The notes under the pieces were generated by a model that saw nothing but the letters and a program-made list of their open reading frames with translations, was not told where the DNA came from and did not search any database. Of a stretch of 64,000 nucleotides of DNA, positions 10,609 through 22,267 are shown piece by piece (position 1 is the first letter of the stretch; each line of letters begins with the position of its first letter). Both the position numbers and the translations under genes were made by a program. Source of the stretch: Blumeriella jaapii (Eukaryota > Ascomycota > Leotiomycetes > Helotiales > Drepanopezizaceae); assembly GCA_009599575.1 (NCBI GenBank), contig VWND01000005.1:1054001-1118000 (forward strand). The letters run 5' to 3'.

Positions 10609-11499
10609 CTACTGAAAACCCCATTCCGAACCGTCCGAAAACTCCTCAGCCAGTGCAGCCTGAATTTCAGCCTGATCCTTTTGGCCGAACAAATCTATTG
10701 CAGCCAATTGCTTGCTTTTCAGAATCTCAAATAGCGGATCTGAAATTGGTGCAACTGATTGTACGGTCCCAAGCCTCTTTTTGAGCTATCGACGAAATAG
10801 AAGCCTTAGGCAGAACTGGATCCTTCTGCTTTAGAATTAAAGTTTCATACATGTTGAATGCTTTTGAAACCTCAATTGCTCCTAGCTTATCGATACGTTC
10901 GAGCTTTTCTCGTTCGCGCTTTTCGATTTGCGTAATTCTCATAGGGTCGCCACCGTCGTAACGTCAGCCGGCGGGTCGGTGTATTCGTACGCATACCGAT
11001 TATCCTAGAAGGGTTGCGAAAGCGTTCCGAGGAATGCTAAGGCCGGGCTGGCCCGAAGGAAAGGAAGAAAAAGGACCCAAATTGGCAGGGCCGAATTGAA
11101 AGGCCGAATTGACTGGAAGGGCCGAAACTGAAAGGCCGATATTAACTAAGCCGAAAACTCGAACCAATTGAACGTTGCAAAAGTGCAATATGCAACTTTG
11201 GTGGTAGGTGAATCCATATAGCCCCGGAATAGCCTTTTCATCGGGTCGGCTAAACCAATCCGAAAGGTCGATTCGTACTTAAACTTTCGAATGAGAGGTA
11301 ACAAGGTTTGACTGGATTTTCAGGCTCCACCGAAATTGTCAGGTTCGGGTAAATACGGCCTGGGCCGACGATTTTCGGTAAGATCGCCGATTCGAAGAAA
11401 GGTTGAAAATTTTCAAGCTGCTGCTCAAGTTCCAAGGTGCGTTGTTGTATTCGTAATTGAATAGAACTGGCAGAGCTGTTCAGAAAGTGGTGTAAACAT
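10609..11499 (-). pseudogene. gag: gag1 Gag remnant
   Basis: It starts at ATG (11497-11499) with a TPLSE-type beginning, like gag2. The coiled-coil stretch LELEQQLENF is near 11425. The body is frameshifted. The C-terminus reads AQKEAWDRT, then skips the zinc-knuckle block seen in gag2, and ends AALAEEFSDGSEWGFQ at stop 10609-10611. The AQKEAW segment shows that the TAA at the matching gag2 position was once CAA (Gln). Confidence 0.75.
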
Positions 11500-11944
11500 A
11501 GCTATGACGTAGCTAGTCTAGAAGCGAATGAATATAAAACAAAGGGGAGGTTGGTGCTGTAGTAGCTGTCGGGGGTGCTTTTGGGTCGGAAGCACCAAGT
11601 TATCGGTGGGAGTAGTCGTATTGAAGTGTAGTATGGTAAACGCTAGTATGGCGGTAGCGTTCGAGAAGGTGCAATAATCGTAGTAGTAGAAGTAGGTAGG
11701 TGGCGCAATTGATCGGAAGCGCCTGAAACAATAAATTTCGGAAGGTGAAAGAATGGTGCGAGAGGTCGGATACACCGGAGACGATAAAATGGCGAGTGTT
11801 GTAGTCGATAAAAAGGGCAATAAATCAATAAATGGGCATCCGCAGATCCCGAACAATAAAAGTGCGCCCGCAGGCCAATGATCAATAATCAATATCAATA
11901 AAATCAATAAATACGACGCTACTCCGAACGAAGGGTCTGTATAG

Positions 11945-12115
11945 TGTGACGAACCTCATATATTTCCCTTAAGATACAGACAGAGAGCTGAAAGGAAGGA
12001 AGCTCGGGGCGAACTATATACACTGTAGAACCCCCTGCCCCTGGCGCTACGCCAGAACTGTAACGGAAGACTGAACAGCCGAACAGCCGAACAGCCGAAT
12101 GGCCGGGCCGTTACA
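11945..12115 (-). repeat. 5' LTR of gag1
   Basis: It is 171 bp, identical by eye to the left copy, and flanked by TSD ATAAT. Confidence 0.93.
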
Positions 12116-12120
12116 ATAAT

Positions 12121-12950
12121 AAGCCGTAAAATAATTTAATATCCGAGCGGAAAACAATTTCGTAGTTATAATCGAAACGTTTAAGCGAAAAAACCTAAGA
12201 TTTTAATTTGCTAAACATTATATTTTTAAATATAACGTATTTTTAAGAAAATATTACCGTTTTAATTTTGTTATCGTCGTTTTCGCTCGTAATAAAATTA
12301 AAAAAATCTTTTGTTAATTTATAAAACTCGTAATATCTCGCCGATTTTGTTTCGATATTATTAAAAAAAAACGTTGAATTTAATACTTTTTTAATCAGGC
12401 TTAAATAAATCTTTATTGCAATTATATTCGGAATTACATAACCGTTGCGAAAAAAATTTTAATAAAAAGTCCCAAACTTTCAGTCGATAAAAAAATTGTA
12501 TTTTTTTAATTAAAAACGTTTAAAAATAAAATCTATCGAATAAATTTCTATTTTTTTGAAAAATTAAATAAATGGTTTTTTTATTACGTGGTAATAAATA
12601 GGTGTAAAAATAATACCGTTTATGCAAGCCGGTGTAAGCTCGCGCTTTTATACGTCTCGAATAAAAAAGCAAAAGCCGTATTAAATAATATAATTAATTA
12701 AAAAAAGAATTATATTATTAATAAAATTCTTAGTGGCTCCGCAATTTACGATAGCGATAAAAGTTTTTTTAATATCGTTTTTATTTATAACAAATACATT
12801 TATCGAATAAAAATTGAAATTAATATTTGTTATATTAAGTAAATCGTCCGAATAAAATATGTTATAATTATTAAATAATAATATAAATAAATTTTTAATA
12901 ATTTTAAGTTTTTAATTATTTAATTTTTTTAAAAAATATTGCTTAACGAA
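12121..12950 (-). pseudogene. Gypsy A protease and RT N-terminus (relic)
   Basis: Near 12732-12771 the minus strand reads TFIAIVNCGATKNF. The D-S/T-G-A-T active site of the aspartic protease is present as N-C-G-A-T (12732-12746), with Asp changed to Asn by G-to-A. The stretch 12121-12700 carries the protease C-terminus and RT start, too broken to trace residue by residue. Confidence 0.72.
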
Positions 12951-12954
12951 GTTT

Positions 12955-14460
12955 TTGCCCGGGCTTCTCGTCGCTTTTAACGACAAGTGAAATTCTCGTT
13001 TTTTAAGCATTCCGACGCCATATAACTTGGATTTTCGCAAATAAAACAAAAGTTGGTCGCTCGTAAATTTTTTTTTTTTTCGGCGTTTATATTTAAATAG
13101 CGAATGCGTTTCTTTTTATTATCGGAAATAATAGCTAATAATTATCGTAACGAATATAAATCTTTATTAATTATATTTATAGTTTTAGTAAATCCGCTAT
13201 CGTTGCTTTTTATGTTGCTTTTTTCGAAATCGAAGTATACTTTTTTTTTCCTTTTTCGAAAATAAGCTCGATTCGCTCCGGAAATACTTTTTCGCTCGCA
13301 AAGCGCATTTTTTTATTTAAGCGTAAATTATTAGCAAAACGCTTTTAATTAAATTATATATTTTTTTAAAAATCGGTCGCGTCAATTTTATCCGAAAGCG
13401 TAACAAAACCGCTTGTTTTTCGTACTGTTATAAAATCTTTTAAAACATTATTTCGAAATAATTCGTAAAATCGATAATTAATTAATTAAAAAACATTTAA
13501 CACCGATTTATTTTTTTATTTATTTTTTATAAAATTTTCGGTTTTAGCGTATTTTTAATATAATCAATTTTTTAAAAAAATTCAAATCAAAAACATATCG
13601 GTATTCGTAAAGTTTTTGAAATAAATGCGAGCGTATACGATGCGTTTTTTAATAATATCCGACAAATAATCTTTGGCGGTTAATATTTATAGATCGGAGC
13701 GGAAAATCCTTTTTTTAGCGAAATAATTTTTTATTTCGAATAATCAATATCGAATATCGTTTTTTAAAAAAGTTAAAAGTCGCGGATGCTTTGATTTTCG
13801 AAAAGTTTTTAAATCGCTGAAAATTATAACCTACGGAAAAAAAGATCGCGGGTTTTATTTTTAAAATAAATAATTCGTTTTTAAAACTTTATGAAAATTC
13901 GAAGCGAAAAAGCAGCATTAATAGCGCTATTAGCATTAAATTAAAAACTGAAAGATTAGCGTTGAAAATTCCGAAACTTATTTCGGAAAATGCTAAAGCT
14001 TTGGCTAAAAAGCGTTAAAATTCCATCTGCTAAGCTTTTATAACGGCAAGCCTGGCTTTTATAATTCTATTTTTTTCGCGTTCGGCCTTTAATTAAAATC
14101 TTACGCGAAAAAATATAATAAAAATAAAAAAAAAAAAATAACGTAAAAGCTCGCGAAAAGTTTTTATAAACCTGTTCGTAGCGGAAAATAATAAAAATAA
14201 AAGTAATTACGGAAATAAAAAAAAGTCGGAAAATAAAAAGCTTTCGTCGGTTTAGTTTTCGCGATCGTTTTCCGTCTGTTCTGCTATATTATTTATATTT
14301 TCGGTTTTTCGTAATACGGCGTTGCTAATATTTTGTATTTAGGTTTCTGCCTGTTTTCTTTTTCAAAACTTATTAAATTCTTTTTCCTTTTCGCGATCGA
14401 TAATCAGGCCTGATTTTCTACCGAAATCTAAAGCCTGAAATATACGGGATCTGGCTTAAA
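12955..14460 (-). pseudogene. gag: Gypsy A gag with CCHC zinc knuckle (relic)
   Basis: The zinc knuckle is at 13007-13048: CFICENPSYMASEC. This keeps exact C-x2-C-x4-[H]-x4-C spacing, but His is Tyr and both Gly are replaced (Glu, Ser), each explained by one RIP transition. It is followed by basic K-N-E-N-F. The N-terminal capsid region runs up to about 14460 but is too degraded to show motifs. The span 14461-14510 before the LTR is leader. Confidence 0.75.
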
Positions 14461-14510
14461 ACGTAAAATTAAATACTTATCGGCCGATTTGTTTTTTAAA
14501 AAATTCAGAT

Positions 14511-14759
14511 TATCACAATTGAAAGTCAAAACCAAAAAACAAAAATATATTTATTCGTAAGACTGAATTTTAAAAAAAATTATAAAAATACAAAAGATTC
14601 TTCTGACTATATTCCGAAGATCGGCAGGTCGGGCCTGCCTCGGGATTCGATTAATTCTGGCCAAAGCTTGATCCTGGCCAAAGCTGCATGCTAATGTTTA
14701 CTTCTAGCCTTAGTACTTTTTAGCATGCTCCTTTATCGGTCAGCCGGTGCCCTCTGACA
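14511..14759 (-). repeat. 5' LTR of gypsy A
   Basis: This 249-bp LTR pairs with 145-391. Its end CTGACA is intact while its start is RIPped to TATCACA. TSD AAACA follows at 14760-14764. Confidence 0.93.
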
Positions 14760-14764
14760 AAACA

Positions 14765-15648
14765 ATCCTTTTTCCGAAAAAAAAAAAAAAAAAAAAAAAA
14801 GGCAAAGTATTAATTATTTCGCCTGCCTTTTTTTTTTGATAGTTTAGCGCTGAAAGCATTTAATTAAAACTTTTGTAAAATCAATTGAAAAAAGCGCAAA
14901 AGCGTAAACGATAACTTTTGGAAATTATACGATTGCGATAGATTTTTTAATTAAAGCGTTTGATAAAATTTATCGAACGTGCTTCCGCCAGTCGCGAATC
15001 TGCTGCTTTTTTTTTCGCAACGTTTTCTTTTAATTAATAAACGCTGCAAACTAATTTTTACGCTTTTCGCGAACTTTTTCTAAAAAAAATTTTAACGGCC
15101 AGGATTTTATTAACGCGCTTTTTGAACGCTATAGTTTTCATTTATCTGCTGACTTTCGACTAGCTCGTATAAAACGCGTTTCGAATTTTGAATTTAAGCT
15201 AAATAATAATAAAAATTACAAAGCACGCCATTAAAAAATTAAAGTTTTCGATAATCTCGAATTTTACTACGATTATTTCGTTAGCGATCGATTTCGCAAA
15301 AATTATATATTTTATTAAACCGAAAGCGTGGCCAGAAAGTTTTTATTTCGCGAATCTTAAACCGTTCCGATCTTATATTTTTCGAAAAATCAATAAAAAA
15401 AAGTCGCCGATTTCCTGGCCTATTTTTCCGACGTTTAAAAAGCCGAAAACGAATTTAAAATGCTTGCAATAAATACGCACGACGACTTTTAGCGCTTTTA
15501 TCTGCGATTTTCCATTTTCGCAGCGAACGCTTAAATACGAATTAACAAATAGTTTCGGAACGCTTTTCGCGATAAAATACTAAAGCGTTTACGAAAAAAG
15601 CTATATTTGAAATAAGCGCGTACAACGACTTTTAAAGATTGGCTTATC
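14765..15648 (+). mobile_element. Gypsy B2, leader and gag part
   Basis: This continues element B2 from 144. It aligns with B1 from about 3291 to 4176, including a long poly-A run (14776-14800). The gag segments near 15400-15520 match B1 (DFLAYFSDV-like and ENEFKMLAINTHDDF-like, with an extra stop). It breaks off at 15648 in the middle of gag, where a new sequence starts with TGTCAGG. Confidence 0.85.
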
Positions 15649-16575
15649 TGTCAGGAATCAACATCACGTGTATAAGTCAGATGATCAGCCAAGATTCTTT
15701 GCCTCTTACCAATTCTCGAATAGTATTTTCTGCGGATAGGCCGTGGGGGCCGGATAGTATTATAAGAGTTGAAAATAACATTTAGATAAAACATTTTATA
15801 AAAGTGATTGCTAAAAAACTAGTTATTAAGGTTATATTACAAAGAATTAATACGAAAAAGAAAAGATCGGAATAAGGGCTGGAAAAGCGTATTAAATAAA
15901 ATTCGCCTGGTTTTTTAGAAAATACTTTTCTCGAGGATTCCATTTTTTCTTTTGTATTTATAGGCGCTTTTTACTAAAAATATTAAAAGTAAAAATTAGT
16001 TTAATTATTAATCTAATTTTATTTAAGTTTTATTATTGAAACTAATGTTTTTTTGCTTTTCAATTTTTATATTTTGATTTTTTTATTTATCGGAACGGCA
16101 GTTCGATATTATTAAAACAATTTTTTATTATATTATTATATGTATATCGTTATTATCGATATTATAGCTTTTCGCATTCGCAGCGAACAAGCATTTTCAG
16201 CTATTTAAAAAGACTTAGCGCTTTCGGCTGCTTAGAAAAACCTCGTATTATCGTTTTTCCTGACGTTATTAATTTTATTAAAAATCGAAAATATTTTATT
16301 ATTAAAGCGCGACGATTTTTTAATTTTTTTATTTAAGAAATTATTAAAAAAAACCACGCTTAAAGCGATTCGGAAAGATTTTTCATCGAAATTCTGATTT
16401 ATTTGGCTGATAAACGAACCGCGCCGAACAAAAAGAAAACGATAAACGTAAAAGAATAAAAGAGATACGAGCTAAAATAAAGCAGAAAAAAATAAAAAAC
16501 AAAATTTACGAAATAATTAAAAGATTCGAAAAAGCTAGAAAACGCCGAAACGAATTCCGAAAAAAAGTTAAACAA
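15649..16575. mobile_element. Unclassified insertion fragment, starts TGTCAGGAATC
   Basis: The start is sharp relative to B1/B2 and begins TG, as an LTR would. The first 120 bases are comparatively GC-rich (for example GGCCGTGGGGGCCGG near 15742). The rest is AT-rich. Plus-strand frames from about 16170 hint at a Lys/Glu-rich, coiled-coil-like tail (16430-16570), but no domain can be named. It ends where the LTR of D2 starts (16576). The other end is not in the window. Confidence 0.4.
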
Positions 16576-16842
16576 TGTAAAAGTAGGTAGGAAAACCAGA
16601 CTGATACGGCCACATGTCGGTAGATAAAATAATCTAGGGAATTTCTAGAAAAAACTAAAAAAAGGAAAAAAAAAGTAAATAAAAGTATAAATTAAAATGC
16701 GTGCTTATAATATTATCTAAAAAGGTGCTTTGCTTTTAAATCTGTTAAAAGTAGTTAGTGACAGAAGGTCTCGGAGGAGTTTATGCCTCCACTATAGCTA
16801 AAATTACTAAATTCTATTAATACAAAATATTACCGTTTTATA
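16576..16842 (-). repeat. 3' LTR of D2
   Basis: This 267-bp LTR of the D family starts TGTAAAAGTAGGTAGG and ends CGTTTTATA (a RIP form of TTTTACA). Other copies are at 25537-25800 and 44794-45060, and inverted at 51374-51640. Confidence 0.92.
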
Positions 16843-16949
16843 TTTTATTTCAAATAATATACGTAACCGTTTTTTATTACGATCAAAAAAAAACATAATT
16901 TTAATAAATGCAATTTAATTTATTTTATATAGTTTAAAAACTAATTAAT

Positions 16950-19345
16950 CAAAATTTAACTTTTTAGTTTCAGATTTTTTTAGTTTTTTAACCCGTTTTT
17001 GGCTTTTTTGCTATTAGCTTTTATAAAAAAGTAACGTTTCGCTTATCGTATAAATTATTTTATTTATTTTGCTTTTTTAAAAAATAGCTTAATAAAACGT
17101 CAGCCGAGGTATCGTTTTAATCAACGAACGTTTTAATAACTTTTTCGTCGATAATATTATTAAGCGTCGCAGCGACGAAAGCTTTTTGAGATTTTTTTTT
17201 CGTAAATAATAATTTTCAGCTTTTAAACGTGGTTTTACGCTTTGCAAAAAACGCTGAAAATGAAGTTTTGTATTAAAATCGTAGGAAGTAATCGATTAAT
17301 TCGTCGTAATTAAAAACCGATTAACGTTTTTGCTTCGCGTAAAACCGATGGGTCGAATTACGGCTGTTTACCGACGAATGCTTTTAAAAAAGCTTCGAAA
17401 CTTAAGTTATAAAAAAAATTATTTTACGAAATAATTCGGAAGTAATCGTTTACAATCGAAATTATCAAAAATGCTGCGATTGTTTTCGTCGCAATATAAA
17501 CAATATTAAATTATTTATCGAAGCGTGGTTTTTAAAATAATTTTTTATATTTCTACGCCGTATAATTATTCGAGCAAATTAACATCGCGACGTCGGTTTT
17601 TTAAATTTTGAATTTAACGAATACTTTTTGTTTAATCGAAAAGCTGACAGGAATTATTACGTTTTCTATTTCGTAGCTTTCGGTTTCGTAATCCGATAAA
17701 ATAGCTAAAACTATTGTTTTAAACGCGCTGAAATACAAAAAAGCTGGGCTTTTCTGAATAGTTTTAATCAGCTTGGCGTCGTAGTATAATTGCAAATAAG
17801 CTTCGATTATTTTCGAATGATATACGAATATAAGCAGAACGTAATAATCGAAAATGGCGTCGATAAAATTTTCGATTTTTCTTTTTTTTTAAAAAATCGG
17901 CGATATTAAATTTTGTAATTGTAATATAATCGCAATTAGCGAAATTTAAAACGATCGGAACGTTAAAATATGCTACGAAGCAGAAGTTTTCGGAATTCCG
18001 AATAATTAAAACAGCGAAATAAAGGCCGGAATGCATTTTAAAAGCTTGCTAAATAAAGTTATGAAATATATTAACGAAAAAACTATAGTCGCTTTTTGGG
18101 TTTTAATTAATCGGAAATAATATTTGTATATAATTACTTTTTTTTATAAAATGCAATAGTGGCTTGTTTTTTTCGTTGTAAAATTTTACGTAATTAACGA
18201 ATTCGTAGTTTAATTTAAATAAACTTTAAAATATATTTTTGGTCGAAAGGCTAAAAAAATCGGCTTTTGAAAATATTCGTTATTTTCACTTTTTTTTGTT
18301 TTAATCGAATTTTGTAATCGCGTTAAAAATTTTAGAATCTGTTTTAAAATTTGCGTAGCCCAAATAAGCTTTAGCACGCGTTTTAATAATTTTCGCAATC
18401 TTTCGTCGAAATATAAATTGATTATTAAAATCAATTTCGAATACGTCGTAATTCGAATTTTTAATAATAGCGAATCGATTAGCGAAATTTACTACGTCGA
18501 TTTTTTTTTGTAATTAAATCGTAATACGCCGCGTAATAACGTACGTAAAAATAGCAAAACTTACCGTTTTTTAGCGTTAACGTTATTCGTAAAAACGAAA
18601 TTAAAAAATCGAAGTTTTTTAACGAAAAAAAGCTCGAATAAAAACGGATTACCGTTTTCAAAAGTTTTTTTTATTTGCTTTGCCGTATTATATTTGCAAT
18701 TTTTCGAAAAAGGTTTGATTTAGTTTTTGTTTAAAACAAAAAGAAAAAAAACTGACGGATTTATTTAATATTTGCGTAAAAATATCGAAATAAAATTTCT
18801 AAATCGTAGCGTCGTCGAAAGCGAAAATTTTAAATAAAATAATTTGATTTTATGCTTTTTATATAATTTTTTTTGCGATAATTTCGATATTTTTTTTCAA
18901 ACTTTTTCGGTCGAATCGTGCAATAATCGAAATTTTAAACGCTTTTATTAAAATTTAAAATATTAATATAAATAATATAACGTTTTTAAACGCAGCAAGC
19001 GTTTTTGATATTTACGTATTAAATTTCGAAAAATTTAAATCAAAATCGTTCGGATTTTTTTTTCGAAATAGCGAAGTTTTTTAAATTTGATTTTATAAAA
19101 TCGTCGCGTTTTTTATTAATTAATTTTAAAATTATAATTCGGCGTCGATTTCCGGCTATTTTTATTCGCGGTGTTTTTTTTGTTAACGACGCGAATGGTT
19201 TTTTTTTCCGAATAAAAAGAATTTCGAAAATATCGGCGCGCTTTTTGCGTTTTTCGTATTTATTTTTTTCGAAATCGTTTTTATTAATATAATAAATTTC
19301 CGGTATTCGAATAAGCGGTTATTTGCTATTACGCTTTTGGTTTTA
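16950..19345 (-). pseudogene. D2 extra coding region, C-terminal part (unknown function)
   Basis: Minus-strand open pieces at 18479-18661, 18210-18434, 17764-18036 and 17601-17795 align in order with the same region of D1. Conserved pieces include KNGKFCYF, FSIKQKVFVKF and ILSDYETESY. I do not recognise the family. It is not gag, protease, RT, RNase H or integrase. It lies between integrase and 3' LTR and continues beyond E at 48635. Frames are broken by stops and indels. Confidence 0.6.
19164..19196. repeat. 33-bp hairpin repeat, copy 2 (in D2 extra region)
   Basis: Arms are ATTCGCG/CGCGAAT, 33 bp. It lies at the same site as the copy at 28108 in D1, so it was in the D ancestor. The loop has drifted to a T run. 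Confidence 0.75.
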
Positions 19346-19350
19346 TTTTC

Positions 19351-19533
19351 TGTTGCTAGATTAAGTGTCACGTGTTGCTCATATGACTGGTTGCCAAAAC
19401 GACTAGTTCCCGAGTACCGTGCACGCCCCATAAGGGCGCACACCATACCTAGAATACTACTACAAGTCAACCAATTTTATCGTATGCACTTATTGCTCCT
19501 TCTGCTTACTAACTAGTTAAGATACTAGCAATA
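19351..19533 (+). repeat. 5' LTR of E
   Basis: It is 183 bp and pairs with 48447-48629. It is notably less AT-rich than the interior. The shared core includes ACTAGTTCCCGAGTACCGTG. Confidence 0.94.
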
Positions 19534-19550
19534 GATTATAAGCCCCGGCA
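19534..19550 (+). other. Probable primer-binding site of E (half initiator tRNA-Met type)
   Basis: GATTATAAGCCCCGGCA directly follows the LTR. Allowing two G-to-A changes, it reads as the complement of the anticodon-loop region of initiator tRNA-Met (GGTTATGAGCCC). This is the internal, half-tRNA primer known for copia-type elements. The same motif abuts the 5' LTR of copia G. Confidence 0.6.
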
Positions 19551-19559
19551 ACAAGTTTG

Positions 19560-20340
19560 TTACATTTATTTTCGATATTCCGACTTTAGCGCATACGCGT
19601 AAAAAATAATCGAACCTTTCTTCGGCGCGAATAATCACGTCGGAAACCGTTAAAATAATAGACAACGCTAAAAAGCGCTTTGCTGCTGAAACTGCAAGTG
19701 CAGCTAATAAAAAAAGCTTTATTTTTTAGAAAAGCTGCAATCAAAGCAAATACTGCTCTAATTTTATTTAAAAAAAAACGATAGCAAAAAAGTTAGATAA
19801 GATAGCAAAAACCAATCCTGCCGGATTTTTATTTATTTTTGCTGTTGTAATTTTTCTTAAATTATTTTCTTTTTTACTTTTCGATCTGCGATTTTAATTA
19901 AATAATTCGGTGCGAACAAAAAACAAATATACTAGCAAAAAACTTCGATATTAACGAAAAGAAACAACTTTTTCTTATTTCATCCAAAAACGCTTTTAAT
20001 TCCTCCGATCGCATTTAAAAAAAAGAAAAAAAACTCACGTAGCAGATTTTTTATACTTTCGGAATTCGACGTTGATTATTTAAATATTCGAAAATCACAA
20101 ATATCGAATTTCTTTTTTTAAGAATTATAAAATCTTAAGCTAAATCACGATTAAAATTTTAAAAAAGACTTTTCCGAAAACCTTTTTTCACTTGGAAAAT
20201 CATTTTTTTTTTAAAATCTTTCGAACCTGCGCGCCCGCGCAAAATAGCTATAATTTTTATAAATATTTTTAAAATTACAAAATTAAAAAGCGCTGATAAT
20301 TATTAATTATAAAAAAACAAAATTATATTTATCGCAAATA
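19560..20340 (+). pseudogene. gag: E gag, 5' part (relic)
   Basis: The region follows the PBS and leads into the gag2 insertion site. The frame is heavily broken and no conserved block is certain. Assignment rests on position between PBS and the zinc knuckle at 23152. Confidence 0.45.
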
Positions 20341-20510
20341 TGTGACGAACCTCATATATTTCCCTTAAGATACAGACAGAGAGCTGAAAGGAAGGAAGCT
20401 CGGGGCGAACTATATACACTGTAGAACCCCCTGCCCCTGGCGCTACGCCAGAACTGTAACGGAAGACTGAAGAGCCGAAAGCCGAACAGCCGAATGGCCG
20501 GGCCGTTACA
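20341..20510 (-). repeat. 3' LTR of gag2, followed by a polypurine tract
   Basis: It is identical by eye to 22268-22437 and differs from the gag1 LTR by GAGCCGAAAGCCGAA in place of one CAGCCGAA unit. The minus-strand purine tract GGAGGGGGGGTAG abuts it at 20511-20523. Confidence 0.93.
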
Positions 20511-20656
20511 CTACCCCCCCCTCCGAAAAAAGCTGGCCTCCAGCTGACTGTACAGAAAATCATACCGAAGGTTCGGCACACCGAAATAAAATAAACGAAC
20601 GAACGACTGCAATTGCAATCAAAGAATAAAAGAGTGTAAAAAATGAAAGAAAACCA

Positions 20657-21829
20657 CTACTGAAAACCCCACTCCGAACCGTCCGAAAACTCCTCAGCCA
20701 ATGCAGCTTCGATTTCAGCCTCATCTTCGTCGCCGTACAAACCGATTGCAGCCATTTGCTCTCGTCTCAAAACGTCGCGAAGTATGGCGGGTCTAAATTT
20801 GCAGCCCGCAATCCAGTGATTTGTACCGCCGCACCTAGTACAACAGCCTGTGCGACGCCAATCTTCTTTTTAAGCCATTAATAAATGGGAAGCCCTAGGT
20901 AAAACTAGGTATTTCTGATCTAGAGTCAAAGTTTCGTCTTTATTAATTGCATCTGAAACTTCGATTACACCTAATTCATTAATGCGTTCGAGCTCCTCTC
21001 GTTCCTCGATTTGCGTAATATCCATAGGGTCGCCAGCGTCGTATGTCAGCCGGCGGGTCGGCGTATTCGTACGCATACCGACCACCCTAAGGGGGGGGTT
21101 GTTCCGAGAGGCGTTCCGAGGGGTGCTGGGGCCGGGCTGGCCCGAAAAAGAAGGGCCGAAATTGGAAGGGCCGAAATTGGCTGATCGGAAACCCGAACCA
21201 ACTAAACGCTGTAAAAATGCAACGTATGCGATCCAAATGGTAGAAAGGTCCATATGGCCCCGAAGTAGCCTTTTCACCGGGTCGGCTAAACCGTTCCGAA
21301 ATGCGACGATTTTGGCTACGTCATCCCAATCAATACGACTTTCGTGCAACAAACGCTGAAAGATCGCAATATAAACCTGCAAAAAGCTGAAACCTTGTTT
21401 GCACGCTAGTAGTCGGTCTTTTGCCTCCTGAACTTTATTCGGATTATCGTACACTCGGCGCAATTCTTCGAGTAAAATATAATAACTCCAAAATTAATAT
21501 AATTCGGCCGAAGAAAGCAAAGGTAGGACTAGCGATTAGCAGTTGTTTTCGAAATTTGCAAAAACGTAATAAAACTGAGCGGTGGCGTTGCCGATTGACT
21601 GGCCGTCGACTCGTAATTTGGCTTTAATTAAAAGGTACTATGTATCCCATTTGGCTCCACCAAACTTAACAGAATCGGGTAAACACGGCCTGGGCCGACG
21701 ATTTTCGGTCAGATCGTCGATTCGTGTATCGAGGTTTTCAAGCTGCTGCTCGAGTTCTAGAATGCGCTGTTGCATTTGCAGTTGAATAGAACTAGAACTG
21801 GCAGAGCCTTCAGAAAGTGGTGTAGACAT
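20657..21829 (-). pseudogene. gag: gag2 Gag, nearly complete, with CCHC zinc knuckle
   Basis: It starts at ATG 21827-21829 (MSTPLSEGSASSSS). A coiled coil LELEQQLENLDTRIDDL follows, then RRPRPCLPDSVKFGG, the typical start of a retrotransposon capsid. After a frame shift it reads LRVDGQSIGNATAQFYYVF, RVYDNPNKVQEAKDRL, FQRLLHESRIDWDDVA and FRNGLADPVKRLL, all fungal gypsy capsid signatures. A TAA at 20870-20872 interrupts; the same frame continues to the knuckle C-x2-C-x4-H-x4-C (CTRCGGTNHWIAGC) near 20795-20836. It ends EEFSDGSEWGFQ at 20657. The gag1 copy has CAA at the TAA site. Length is about 390 residues. It is not intact: one frame shift and about three stops. Confidence 0.85.
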
Positions 21830-22267
21830 AGCTATAACGTAGCTAGTCTAGAAACGAATGAATATAATCGAAAAAAACAAAGGGGAGGTTGGCGCTGTAG
21901 TAGCTGTCAGGGGTGCTTTTGGGTCGGAAGCACCAAGTTATCGGTGGGAGTAGTCGTATTGAAGTGTAGTAAGGGCGGTGCACGCTAGTATGGCGGTAGC
22001 GTACGAGAAGGTGCAATAATCGTAGTAATAAAAGGTAGATGGCGCAATTAATCGGAAGCGCCTGAAACAATAAATTTCGGAAAATGTAGAATGGTGCGAG
22101 AGATCGGATACACCGGAAACAATACGTGGCGAGAGTTGTAGTCGATAAAAGGGCAATAACCAATAACCAATAAATCAATGAGCCAATAATCAATGAACCA
22201 ATATCAATAAAGTCAATAAATCAATAATCAATAATACGACGTCACTCCGAACGAAAGGTCTGTATAG

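Larger units (their letters stand above)
10293..12115 (-). mobile_element. Gag-only non-autonomous LTR retrotransposon gag1
   Basis: It has two 171-bp LTRs (10293-10463, 11945-12115) that look identical, with ends TGTGACG/CGTTACA. A perfect TSD, ATAAT, lies at 10288-10292 and 12116-12120. The interior (about 1.5 kb) holds only a degraded gag; no pol motif is present. The composition is clearly more GC-rich than the surrounding RIPped A. The identical LTRs point to a recent insertion. It must have depended on enzymes from another element. Compared with gag2 it is about 270 bp shorter and has lost the zinc knuckle. Confidence 0.93.
145..14759 (-). mobile_element. Ty3/gypsy LTR retrotransposon A (RIP-degraded, carries two nested insertions)
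   Basis: The element is bounded by related LTRs (145-391 and 14511-14759) that start TGTCA and end TGACA, or RIP derivatives of these. A perfect 5-bp TSD, AAACA, lies at 140-144 and 14760-14764. On the minus strand the order is gag with zinc knuckle, protease, reverse transcriptase, RNase H, integrase, GPY/F module, which is the gypsy order. Two later elements interrupt it: B1 (2779-9188), between RNase H and integrase, and gag1 (10293-12115), in reverse transcriptase. Without them A is about 6.4 kb, a normal gypsy length. It is heavily mutated and not functional. Confidence 0.93.

Noticed and set aside
10304..10624. 106-codon minus-strand frame (and the similar 20303-20581, 22242-22445)
   Set aside because: These run through the LTR and polypurine tract of the gag-only elements and match no gag or pol sequence.
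20982..21988. Several plus-strand frames (20982-21359, 21421-21627, 21582-21785, 21770-21988)
   Set aside because: They are antisense to gag2 Gag, which has recognisable capsid and zinc-knuckle motifs on the minus strand.
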